Shown here one piece after another: positions 45,891 through 56,446 of a DNA stretch of 64,000 nt. The stretch is taken from positions 43,576,206-43,640,205 of the forward strand of contig NC_079504.1 of NCBI RefSeq assembly GCF_030052815.1, written 5' to 3'. Made by a program: the position numbers and the translations under genes. The stretch is from Hevea brasiliensis (taxonomy: Eukaryota; Streptophyta; Magnoliopsida; Malpighiales; Euphorbiaceae). Position 1 is the first letter of the stretch. Every line of letters begins with the position of its first letter. The notes below the pieces were generated by a model. It saw only the letters and a list, made by a program, of their open reading frames with translations. It had not been told where the DNA came from and made no database searches.

Positions 45891-46660
45891 TCCAATTAGA
45901 GTGATCAATGTGATAGCTAGGGGCTCAAACACAGGTAAAATAGGTAACAAGGGGCTAGCCAAACCAAGTGGTAGCCGAGCAATCCTTTCTGTTGATACAA
46001 ATGAATTAAGCAGAGGAGCAATCAGCATAGGACCAAGTGACAACGAGGTAAATCAACCACATATTGACCCTTTTATTTGTGTTTATGTAAGTCAATAGGT
46101 ATACAGTTTGACAAGTACTAATTGACAAAGGCAGCTCAATTAATCTTCTGACAAAGAAAATGGTGGAAAAGCTTTGGTACAAAGCAAAAAACCTAACCAA
46201 GGTCATGTGCCTCTTAGTCGGCTTGAGAGACAAAATAGTACCAGCTCTTGAAACTATAAATCTAGCCATTGTACTGAGTTACAAAGGGCATAAAAAGGAA
46301 ATCTACATAGAATTTGTAGTAATTAACATTCCTCTATCCTACAACATCATCCTCAGCCGACATATCCTAAATGACAATGATATAGTAATCAGTATGAAAT
46401 GCCTATGCATGAAGCTACCAACCCTAGGAGGTATAGCAATGGTACGAGGAAGCAAAAAATCAGCACAGGAATGCTACAAAAAATCAATAAAGTGATAACA
46501 GAAGTGAACCTACCAATTGAATTGCTCAAAAAAACAAAAAATAAAATCTCATCTGAACCAGTTGATTCAATAACAGAAGAACAACTAGATAAAGGAAAGA
46601 AAATATGCCTCAGAACAGCACTTAATAGAGCAAAAGGGAGGCAGTCATCCAAATGTTGAA
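45891..46660 (+). pseudogene. Tat aspartic protease region
   Basis: It contains VLIDKGSSINLL (D-K-G-S in place of the catalytic D-S/T-G-S), then KMVEKLWYKAKNL, LVGLRDKIVPALETINLAI and PLSYNIILSRHIL, the usual Tat protease layout. The catalytic Asp is present but the next residue is unusual. A stop near 46098 separates it from gag. Confidence 0.75.
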
Positions 46661-47900
46661 AAACAGGATAACAATGTTCTTGTGTAAGGCGGAGGACAAC
46701 AAAGGAGTAGATTCAGTAATAATAAACCATAAGTTAAACATTGATCTAGAAGCCAAACCAGTCCAACAAAAAAGAGGTGCTTCGTGCCAGAATGTCAGCA
46801 GGTAATTGAAACAGAAATTAAAAAATTATTGGATTCAGGTTTAATTCAGGAAGTAAAATATCCAACCTAGATAGCCAATGTCATCTTGGTAAAGGCAAAT
46901 GGAAAGCGGCAAATGTGCATCGACTACACAGATCTCAATAAAGCATGTCTGAAGGGCCATTACCTTTTGCTGAGCATCGACAAACTAGTAAACAAGACAG
47001 TAGGACATGCAATAATATTGCTAATTAATGCGGTATCAGGATACCACCAAATACAGATAGACCCAAAAGATGAAGAGAAAATCGCTTTCCTGATAGACTC
47101 AGGGGTGTCCTGCTACAAAGCAATGCCCTTTGGTTTGAAGAACGCTGGAGCAATGTACTAAAGGCTCATAGATCAGATGTTTAAGGAACAAAAAGGAAGA
47201 AAATTGGAGATTTACATCGACGATATGATCAATAAATCTGAGAAAGTAGAAGATCAAGCCAGAGACATAGCTAAAGCATTTGACATGCTGGATAAAATTG
47301 GGATGAAGCTAAATTCGGACAAATGCACATTTAGAGTAAAAGTAGGGAAATTCCCTGGTTACATGATTTCTGATCGAGGGATTGAGGCAAATCTAGAGAA
47401 GATCCGAGCAATCCTTGATATGCAACCTTCAAGGAACATCAAAGAATTACAACAACTTAATGGAAGGATCACCATGCTAGGTAAGTTTATAAGCTGCTCT
47501 GCTAAGAAGCGCCTAACCTTTTTTCGAGCACTAAGAACAAGGGAAAAATTCAAATGGGTCAACAAATGCTAGGTAGCCTTCGAACAAATTAAACAATTCT
47601 TATCTTTAACTCCGTTGCTTGATTCGCCCAAATCGGGGGGTTCTTTATCTCTATCTTGTTGTTACAACGGAGACTATTAGTTCAATCCTCATAAGACAAG
47701 AAAAAGGTAGCAACGACCTATATATTACACTAGTCAAGTACTGAAGGGATCAAAACTCAATTATTCGATCTTCGAAAAGCTTACCTATGCAGTCCTATCA
47801 ATAGTGATAAAATTAAAGCCGTAATTCAAAACACACACCATCAAGGTCCAAACGAATTACCCACTAAGAAAGATATTGCATAGATCAAAGATATCCGGAC
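46661..47900 (+). pseudogene. Tat reverse transcriptase and RNase H
   Basis: RT blocks: ANGKRQMCIDYTDLNKAC (46886-47161), CYKAMPFGLKNAGAMY, a stop, then RKLEIYIDDMINKSEK with the catalytic Asp pair intact (47177-47572) and KELQQLNGRITMLGKFIS. RNase H follows in other frames with SQVLKGSKLNYSIFEKLTYA near 47733-47795. Frameshifts near 46785 and 47640. Non-functional. Confidence 0.85.
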
Positions 47901-48528
47901 GATTGGCAACATGGTCGATCAGCTTAAGAGCATACGATATCAGGTACGTGCTAAGAACAGCATTAAAGGCACAGGTACACACTGATTTCGTGGCTGAACT
48001 AACCCTAGTACCTAAGAGGAAGGACAATATCAGAGAACATTGGAACGTATGGATAGACAAAGCATTAATCTCTTCTGGTGTAGGAATTAGAATAATAATG
48101 GAAAAACCATACAAAATAAAGCTGAAGTACATGGCAAAACTAGCTTTTCAAGCAACAAACAACGTAGCAAAATACGAAGCCATCCTCATGGCCCTCTGAA
48201 TTATCAAAGAGGTAAAAACCCATGACATTAATATTTATTAGGATTCACAATTAGTTGTTAATCAAGTGTAATAAAATTTCTAAGTACAAGATCAAAAATA
48301 GGGAAGATACAAACTTCATATCCAAGAAATGTTGGCACAAATCGAGGCTAAAGGAGGAGAAATAAAACTCCTCCAAATATCAGGGGAGGAGAATCAAGAA
48401 GGTGATAGTCTGGCCAAAGCAACGGCAGTGGGTGAACAGCACTTCTCACAACTGACCCCGTTGAAGGAGATTGCCATGCCAACCGTTGACAAAGAGGAAG
48501 AAGTTCTCCTTATTGAAATCACCATGTC
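47901..48528 (+). pseudogene. Second (archaeal-type) RNase H of Tat pol
   Basis: It reads LRAYDIRYVLRTALKAQVHT, WNVWIDKALISSGVGIRI (first catalytic Asp kept), ATNNVAKYEAILMAL (the usual acidic residue before YEA is Lys), then after stops DSQLVVNQV and EENQEGDSLAKATAV. A second RNase H is an established Tat feature. Where the integrase should begin, the sequence changes to the tail of the antisense ORF. Confidence 0.75.
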
Positions 48529-49960
48529 ATTTTGCAATTTCACATAAATCTCAGCAATTTGGTTATCAATCGCAATAAGCTTTCCCTCTAAAACTTTTAT
48601 TTTCTTGGTTAAGCTTTTTTGCATAGACGAGTAACTCTCCCAAATAGCAGCCAATTCATCTTGAAGAGCAGTAAATTGATCCTTCATTTGTTGTACCTCG
48701 CCCTCTAAGTCCTTGGCTCTCTTTTTAAAAGCAACCACAGCATCAGTAAGTAGATTAAGCTTAGTTTCAGAAGAACCAATCTGGCCATACAAAGCTCGAT
48801 TCTTTTCCTAAAGAATTTTAGTATAAGCCAGTTGTTCCATCAATAGAGACACTGAGAAGAGGGCCAGGTTGTCATCATGCTCCCCCTCTAGCCATGCCCA
48901 GTCAAGCAAAAAAGTACATTTTTTAACAAACTAGTTTGCCAATTTGAGATTATCCACCACTGATTCACTGGCCATAGCTTATTTGACTAATTATTTGCAC
49001 AGTGGAGGAGGTACAGCTTCAGTCTTTGCAATCTCCAATTGGGAAGTCTAAGTCTCTAGAGTAGGAACACTTAGAGGGGAGGAAGGAGGCGGGTTAACCC
49101 TTACTCACTTAAGATCCAATAGGGAAGCATCCTCGACTAGAAGAGCAGCGTTCTTCTTCTTTCGAATCAATAACTCAATATTTTTTACCCGACTCTCCAT
49201 ATTTATAAAAAAAAAACAATTTTAGTAAGTAAAAATAAACTAAGAGAAGAAGTAGAAGATTTTACCCTCAAGAGGCAAGTTGTTATAATGCTCTGCCACC
49301 ATAGGATCCCTGGTCACATAAGTCGACTCCCACCATAAGGCCTCGGCATCCAACAAAACCTTTATTGATATCTTATAGTCTCAAACTAGGGCTTTTATTT
49401 CCCTAACTACTGCCTTTACTCTGGCATCTAATCTTAGCTTGCCAAACCTTTTATTCACCAAACAATTCCAAGACGTTCGGATTCCACCCTATTGCTTGTT
49501 GGCTGTATCCTCTACAAAGAAAAATTTATCTTTCCAATTTTTTAATGAAAAAGGAAGCCCGGCAAATAATCCCATCCCTTTTTGGTAATGAAAATGCTAA
49601 TATTTCTCACTCTCCCAAACATTAAGTTGAAAAATTATAGAGAAGATATTGGCTAAGGCATGCAACCTCCTCCTCCAATATAAAGCTCAGAATCTAAAAA
49701 GAAGCCTCCAAGAATTAGGGTGCATTTGATATACGAACACCTAGCAGTATTTCAAAATCTCCACATCCAAAGGGTCTATTTGATTATGTCTATTGTGTGT
49801 ACTTTTTGTTGGTGTATGAGGTAATCCGTTAGAAGTTGGATGATGGATAGTTGGTGGGAAGGTCGAAGAGATGTTTGGCCAATTAATGTTTACGTGTTGC
49901 TTTTTATCAATTGACCTTTGTAATGGCAAGTGCACTTGCATGGTAGGCCAGAAACTTCAA
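48529..49960 (-). pseudogene. Antisense ORF of the Tat element (gypsy-type transposon protein)
   Basis: Read on the - strand. The N-terminal part (49941 down) has NSWRLLFRF, then HYQKGMGLFAGLPFSLKNWK and KFFFVEDTANKQ, the pattern of the plant 'putative gypsy type transposon' domain. It continues with TRDPMVAEHYNNLPLEG. A possible intron (GTAAAATC, about 49267, to near 49200) precedes a C-terminal part with VVDNLKLAN and LFSVSLLMEQLAYTKIL. The end is a clear coiled coil (KRAKDLEGEVQQMKDQFTAL, 48792-48530). About eight stops. Antisense ORFs between pol and 3' LTR are known in Tat elements; their function is unknown. Confidence 0.7.
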
Positions 49961-50013
49961 AAATAAGAAATCCTAACTTTCCTTGCCTAGGTGACTTGAG
50001 ATAACTTAGATAC

Positions 50014-50118
<105 letters not shown>

Positions 50119-50164
50119 GTAGGAGGGAGGTGGAGGAAGAGGAGGGAGGTGGAGGAAGAGGTTT

Positions 50165-50659
50165 GGACAAATTTTAATAGTTGTCCTGAACTTTAGAAGT
50201 TGTAACAAAGTTGTCTCCAAACTTAAAATGTAATATAAAACCTCTTAAACTTTGAAATTTTGCACAATCAAATCTTTTTGACTCTCAATAGCCGATTTAT
50301 CTAATCTAGAGTAGTGGTGATCTGGACAATTCTCTTTCCTTTATGTAATAGTGGCAAAACCAGCTATGATTTTCCTCACAGATCGACCATGAAAGAATCT
50401 TAATCGTACGGGATATTAAAGTACTATATATATAGCAGCTGATTAGGGACTTTACCTTCAAAAACAACAGCATTTATCCATGCTATCACCACTTTAAATT
50501 GTCCATATCAACATATTACTCATAAACTGGCTTTTGAGGGTTAGAAAGATTTTGTTGAGCAAAATTTCAAAGTTCATGGGGTTTTATATTAGATTTTTAA
50601 ATTTAAGAATATTTTTATTACAGTCCCTAAAGTTCAAGGATAACTATGGAAATTTATCC
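50165..50659. mobile_element. Mutator-like MITE with ~110-bp terminal inverted repeats
   Basis: The left arm (50165-50275) and right arm (50550-50659) are inverted copies: GGACAAATTTTAATAG against GGATAAATTTCCATAG, and both contain AATATAAAACC and AACTTTGAAATTTTGC. The flanks GAAGAGGTTT (50155-50164) and GAAAAGGTTT (50660-50669) form a 9-10-bp duplication with one mismatch, the size typical of Mutator-like elements. No coding. Confidence 0.85.
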
Positions 50660-50949
50660 GAAAAGGTTTGCTATAGTTAGTGTATTTTTAGTGATATAGC
50701 ATGTGGATCCCACTATTTATTGATTTAAAAAAAAAAACACCTGACTTATCATATCAGATTGAACACACCCCTCAAATTGATTTTAAGATTTGAATAAAAT
50801 TTCCGTAAATTTTGATATTCTAGACAACTGTGTCAAAATTTGGACATTTAGATTAGAGAAAAAAAAGGAAAGAGCTTTGATTTGTTACCATAATTTCACC
50901 TTTTTTAAAATATAATAATAAAATTCAATTGGGAATTATTTTGTGATTA

Positions 50950-51025
50950 TATATGTGAGAAAAGGGGAGTTGAATCCGGGTCTATTAAATACAATATATA
51001 CCTATCATTAGGTTATGTCCATCAC
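50950..51025 (-). repeat. tRNA-like (SINE-type) promoter remnant
   Basis: The - strand carries TAACCTAATGATAG (A-box-like, 51015-51002) and GGATTCAACTCC (B-box-like, 50977-50966), about 25 bp apart, with CCCGG before the B box. This is the layout of tRNA-derived SINEs. No cloverleaf, 3' tail or target duplication was found. Confidence 0.35.
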
Positions 51026-51190
51026 TACTCATTTGGGAATTATTTTACACTAGTGTTTGAAATGCGTTGCAAGTTTTTAATTTGTTTTAATATATAAAAC
51101 TATGAAAATATACAATTATATAAAAACTTCATACTTTATTTTATTGTAAAATACAAAAAATTAAATAAAGAAGTTACAATTGCAAAAATT

Positions 51191-51195
<5 letters not shown>

Positions 51196-51251
<56 letters not shown>
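51196..51251. repeat. (TA)n microsatellite, ~28 units
   Basis: An uninterrupted AT run of about 56 bp. Confidence 0.97.
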
Positions 51252-51252
<1 letters not shown>

Positions 51253-51921
51253 CAGAAATACACATAAGTTTAATTTAAAAAAAAAACCATTAAAACTTTT
51301 GTTTAAACATTTGAATTCAATTACCCTTCTTGATCTAGAATATAATTGGGAATTTATATATTTCTAGGATATGATTTGTGTTATCCTTCCTTCAATTTTA
51401 ATTCTAAATTTCAAATAAAGTGTTGTTCTAAATACCATATTTGTAAAAACTACAATTATCTTTATGTGATTTACACATAATCATATTGTTAATTCACTTG
51501 CTAATTTATCAGTGGGTTTTATCTCGATAATATTAGAGTTATCTTTAATGAAAAAAGTTTTCAATAAAAGTAAAGTATTTAGAGGTTTAAAAACCTTCAA
51601 AAACTTAATTTTTTCAATCTTGATAAATTTTGATATTTTATCTTTTATTATTTTACCTTAACTTATTTTAAAAAATGTTCATACATTTCATTTAAAAACA
51701 TTGTAAAATTATGAAATTTGAATTTGAATTCTAATTTATTGTTAATTTTAAAAAAATGCTTACTAATTGTATTTCTAAATTACTAAATTAATCTTATATT
51801 TAAAAAAAAATCTCTCTTTAAATGAAAGAGGATGCCATCATTTCTTTTTTTTTCTAAAAAAGAAATCTTTTTTCTGAAATGAGAAAACTCATTTTTAAAT
51901 TTCATATTAAGAGTCTTTTAT

Positions 51922-52077
51922 TTAAAAGAAAATGAATGCTAATTTAAAAATAGAAATCAAATCTTAATCATAATTAAAAGAAAATGAATGCTAATTTAAA
52001 AATAGAAATCAAATCTTAATCATAATTAAAAGAAAATAAATGCTAATTTAAAAATAGAAATCAAATCTTAATCATAG
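51922..52077. repeat. 52-bp tandem repeat, three units
   Basis: Units start at 51922, 51974 and 52026 with TTAAAAGAAAAT. The third differs by one base early (ATAAATGC for ATGAATGC). Near identity indicates a recent local triplication. Confidence 0.95.
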
Positions 52078-53420
52078 TATGGATAGCACATCCTTTTACG
52101 ATCCAGTAATATATAATGGCCAACCCTTTCACTTCTTCGATTAAAAAAAAACATTTCATTTTGAAAAGATTTATCATAATAAACGACAAAACGTTTTCCT
52201 TATCACACTTTATATTGTCATGTCATGTCATGTCATGTGCTATTATTATCTTTTGATTTAGTGGTTTGCATCACATGTTTTCACACTCTCGTTAGAGCTA
52301 TTGGAGTTGAGAATTCAAGATATGTCTCCCATTTTGGGCTTAATTTTACTCAACGTTGGTTAATTTTGAGTGCTTTCATCCCGTCCCTTTAAGTTTAATT
52401 TGTGTTATAAAAATATTTAAAATTTAATTTAATATTATCTAAAATTACTCTAATTAAATTTTATTGGGTATTTCAACCTAAACCTGAAATAAATATACCT
52501 AAATAAATTAAATACGATAAAAATAATTCAGTGTTTAATTTATTCAAAAATAAAAAAAAATTAGATGAAAAGAAAGAGTTATCAGTAAAGTTTAATCACA
52601 ATTAGAGATAATATTCTCTTCGTGTGATAGAAAGAAATTTTATTGTGTTGAATCCATCTAGACATGTGCATAACAGTTTCTGTCTGAAGTACCCAATAGA
52701 ATCCGACTAGAGGGAATTTGGATAGTATTAAATTGAAATTTGAATATTTTGGTAATATAAATTGAAATTAAGAGACAATGATGAAATAAACTCAAAGTTG
52801 AGGAACAGTGGATAAAATTAAGTCTCCATTTTCAAGTGGAAATTGCAATTTTAGTTATTTTGGGTTAATTATGCTTTAAATGTGAAATTCACAATTTTAA
52901 TATCAGTAAACTAAAATTGACAATGAGTTATATGTGATTTTGATAATTTCCGAATCTTTAAATTGGTAATAAGCTGATCAAGTATTAGACTTTTCGACTT
53001 ATAAGTTAAATCAAATACCTTCTAATTATGCTAGCCAAAGAAGTTGGTTCTTGCTTCTATTTATACTGAATGCTAATGTGACACAAAATTAAAAGAAAAT
53101 GAAAAATCAAAATTCGATTTTAAAAGTTGATTAACATTGATAAATTTCATTATAATTTCAATTTATAAAATTAGCGATTAACTCAATAAAAATAAAATAT
53201 GATACATATAAATGATTTTCAAAAAGTATTATCTTTATTAAAAATTATTTATAAAATTTAAATTAAATATTTTGAATTCCACTTGATTTGCTAAAAGAAA
53301 ATGAAAATGACCAACCAGATTTTGTAAAATGCCAATAAATTGGTTAATCAATAAATAATATATCAATATTAATAGTTTATTTTTTTTTTAAATTACTTAA
53401 CAATTTGGTTAATACTCAAT

Positions 53421-53432
53421 AGAGTTAAGCGG
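53421..53432. repeat. LINE target duplication, left copy
   Basis: AGAGTTAAGCGG, repeated as AGAGTTAAGTGG at 63681-63692 directly after the LINE poly(A). Confidence 0.85.
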
Positions 53433-54528
53433 TTGATATTAGTAAGGCTTATGATCATGTTGATTGGGAATATTTACGATTATCAATGTTAAAGCTAGGT
53501 TTTGATGAGAAATGGGTTGATTGGATTATTATGCTATGTGTTACATCTGTGAGGTTGCTCTGAATGGTGCTGAGTTTAACCTTGTTATTCCTAGGAGAGG
53601 GTTATGGCAGGGTACCCTCTTTCCCTTTACTTGTTTATTCTTTGTGCAAAAGGTTATATACTCTCTTTGATAAAGCTGAAAGCATAGGGGATATTCATGG
53701 CTTTAAAGTAAGTAGGCATGCTCCTAGTGTTTCTCATATTTTATTTGTGAATAACAATTTTTCTTGTTTCGGGCTGATTCTCAAGAGTGAAATACTATTA
53801 TGAATATTCTTCAAACGCATGAGAATGCTTCAAGGTAGGCAGTTAACCTCCAGAAGTCTGGAATTCTCTTTAGTGCTAATTCTTCAAATGCTGTTAAGGC
53901 TAAGGCATATTATATTTTTGGTGTTTCCACCCTTTTAAATCACGGTAGGTATTTAGGTTTGTCCTCTCTTATTGGAAAGAATATAAAATAGGTGTTTGCT
54001 TATTTAAAGGAGAGGCTCTAAAAGAGGATATGTAGTTGGAATGGGAAAATTTTGTCTCAAGTAAGAAAGGAAATCTTGTTAAAATCAATGGCACAAGCGA
54101 TTCCATCTTATTGTATGAGTGTGTTCTCCATCCCTATTTTCTTATGTGAAGAGTTATAGAGGATGATGAATTCTTTTTGGTGGGACTCTAATGGGAATGG
54201 ACAAAAGAAAATTCACTTGTTATCATGGGACAAAATGTGTTTAGGGAAAGAGTTTAGAGGTATGGGTTTTTATAACCTGCACTATTTTAATTTAGTTATG
54301 CTTGGTCGGCAAGGTTAGAGAATTATTACTGACTCTAATGCTTTTATTATTAGGGTTCTCCAAGCCTAATATTTCCCAAGGGGGGGAATTTGTTAGTGCA
54401 GAAGAAGGATAAATCCCAAGTTATATGTGGAAAAGCTTATTGTAGGCTAAGGATTTGCTATATAATGGTGTTAGGCAGAGAGTTAGGTGGATCTAGTATC
54501 AATGTTTGGTGTAATACCTACCATTTTA
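53433..54528 (+). pseudogene. LINE reverse transcriptase, C-terminal part
   Basis: It starts VDISKAYDHVDWEYL (RT block with the first catalytic Asp), then MLKLGFDEKWVDWIIMLCVT and, after a shift, ESIGDIHGFKVSRHAPSVSH. The block that should hold the catalytic Asp pair reads ILFVNNNFS: both Asp are Asn. Later parts are ILSQVRKEILLKSMAQAIPS, MMNSFWWDSNGNGQKKIHLL and GGSSINVW. Several stops. It breaks at the Gypsy solo LTR. Confidence 0.88.
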
Positions 54529-56446
54529 TGACATCAAAATATCTGTCCTTGATAGAATATTTTGTTGAAAATTAAAACTTCACTAACAAGGGAGTGGCAG
54601 CAAGATATGAAAATATGTTTATATATGTGTGTTTAAAATATTCAAAATGCTTTTAAAAATGAAAATGTCTTAAAGGTTTTCATCCATAAAAGTTTCAAGT
54701 GTTTATTTTGGGCAAAAGAAACTTCAGCAGCCAAAGTCCTTTTTATGGTTCAAATGCACATTTGGACAGAATGGACTTGGATGGCTGAAAGCATGGCTTT
54801 TGATAGCTGAAAGTCCCTCAACTATCAAGAGTATAAAAGGGACCAAGTCCTGTGTTTTTGCCCAAAACACTTGGGTTTTCTCTTCTTCTCTCTCTCTCAA
54901 CTGCTGGAGCATACAAGGAGCTCTTTGAAGAGATTTCCTTGGGTTTTTCAAGATCTAGAGGTGGATTCTTCTATTTAGAAGTTTGAGAGAGTAAATTCAA
55001 GCTTTGGAGCTTTAATTCTCTCATCTACAAGCTCTAAAAAAACTGATAACATTCTTTTCTTCTTGATCTAATAGTTAGATCAAAGAAAGTTGATGAGGGA
55101 CTAGGTTTGTATAACTTTAATTTCATGAAAAGTTATTTTTAAGATGAGCTTTGGAAAATTTATGTATGTTAGGGTTAGGTTTTTTTATTTATATTGATAT
55201 TATATGTGTTTATTATTAGTTTAGCCATGTTTAAGTGTGTGGGCTTTAAATGGCTAGTTCCCCTTGATGGATTTGAAGAAATCCATGAACATGCTATGTT
55301 AGGTTTGGGAAAAACTTAGGATTTGAGTTTTGATTGATATATGTGGGAATTAAGTATGATTTCAAGTTGTTTTAGGCCCTAGAAACTTGTTAATATGGTT
55401 GGGTTGCGTTTTGAAACTTTGTAGTGAGTTTAGGTGTTGATGGGAGAAGGATTCTACAGGTTTTTGAATTGGGAATTATAAAAACTCCCAAGTTTAGCAA
55501 CTAAAAACCAAAGGTTTAACAATCGAAGCATGAAGTTTCTTAGAAAAACTAAAAATTTTTCAGGTTTGACAACCAAAGCTCAAGACTCCAGCAACCAAAC
55601 TTAGTTCTGCCCACTTTATTTCTCCTTCAATTCTAGTGTTCCAAAACCTAATTTTATTGTTTCAAAGGGCCTAGAATGAGATGTTTATTATGTATATAGA
55701 GTTAGCCTTGTATAACTCTCTCGGGTCCAATTTTATAGGATGGGGCTTGAGGGACTTGGAAAGTTAAGGATCCGAGGATAGCTACCATTCGAGTTAGGTG
55801 GTTGATAAGTTATAAGAGTTAAGCAATTCTAACCTTAATAAACATAAGCTTTTTAAATTTAATTTATGATAATCCTTATGCATCATGTCATATTTATTTA
55901 GGGTATTTGTATCTAAAATACGAATATGTTATATAATTGCATATATGCTGCTAGTGCATATGGATTATGGATGACCCATTGACTTCCTCCATGTTTATGA
56001 CAATGTTATATTATGTTATGTTATGTATGTTATGGATCTATAAGTAAATCCAATGGGGAGATCTTTGCTATGCCCCATTAGGGGAGATCTCTAAGTTGCC
56101 CTGGGTGCATTCATGTTTTAAGCAAAAGTCCTGAGAAGCCTCTATATGAGCAGGGCACATTGGATTTTTGGAGTTACTGGTGACAAGCCATCCTACATGA
56201 AATGTTAATGATGTGAAAACCCATTTGGATGATGCATGGCATATGTATGAAATGAATGATATAATTAATGTTGGTTAGTTTACTCACTGAGCTTGTGTAA
56301 GCTTACCCCTTTCCCCTAACCCCCAAAGGTAGGTTTGCAGTATTAAAAGAGTTCTTTGAATAGAGGTCATCAGAGATAGTTTTAGTGCTCTTCTTTATGT
56401 ATGACATATGGGTAGATGGACATATAAAATGTTAATGGATAGTATT

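Larger units (their letters stand above)
43716..49990 (+). mobile_element. Tat-lineage Gypsy element, 5' LTR to antisense ORF, 3' end and integrase missing
   Basis: Order on the + strand: LTR (43716-44256), PBS, gag, protease, RT, RNase H, a second RNase H, then a - strand ORF (49960-48530). The second RNase H and the antisense ORF after pol are features described for the Tat lineage. There is no integrase between the RNase H and the antisense ORF, and no 3' LTR before the GA microsatellite at 50017. All frames are broken. Confidence 0.8.
50670..53420. other. AT-rich intergenic region
   Basis: No gene recognised. It contains a SINE-like piece (50950-51025), an AT microsatellite (51196-51251), a 52-bp triplication (51922-52077) and a CATGT run at 52218-52238. 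Confidence 0.7.
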
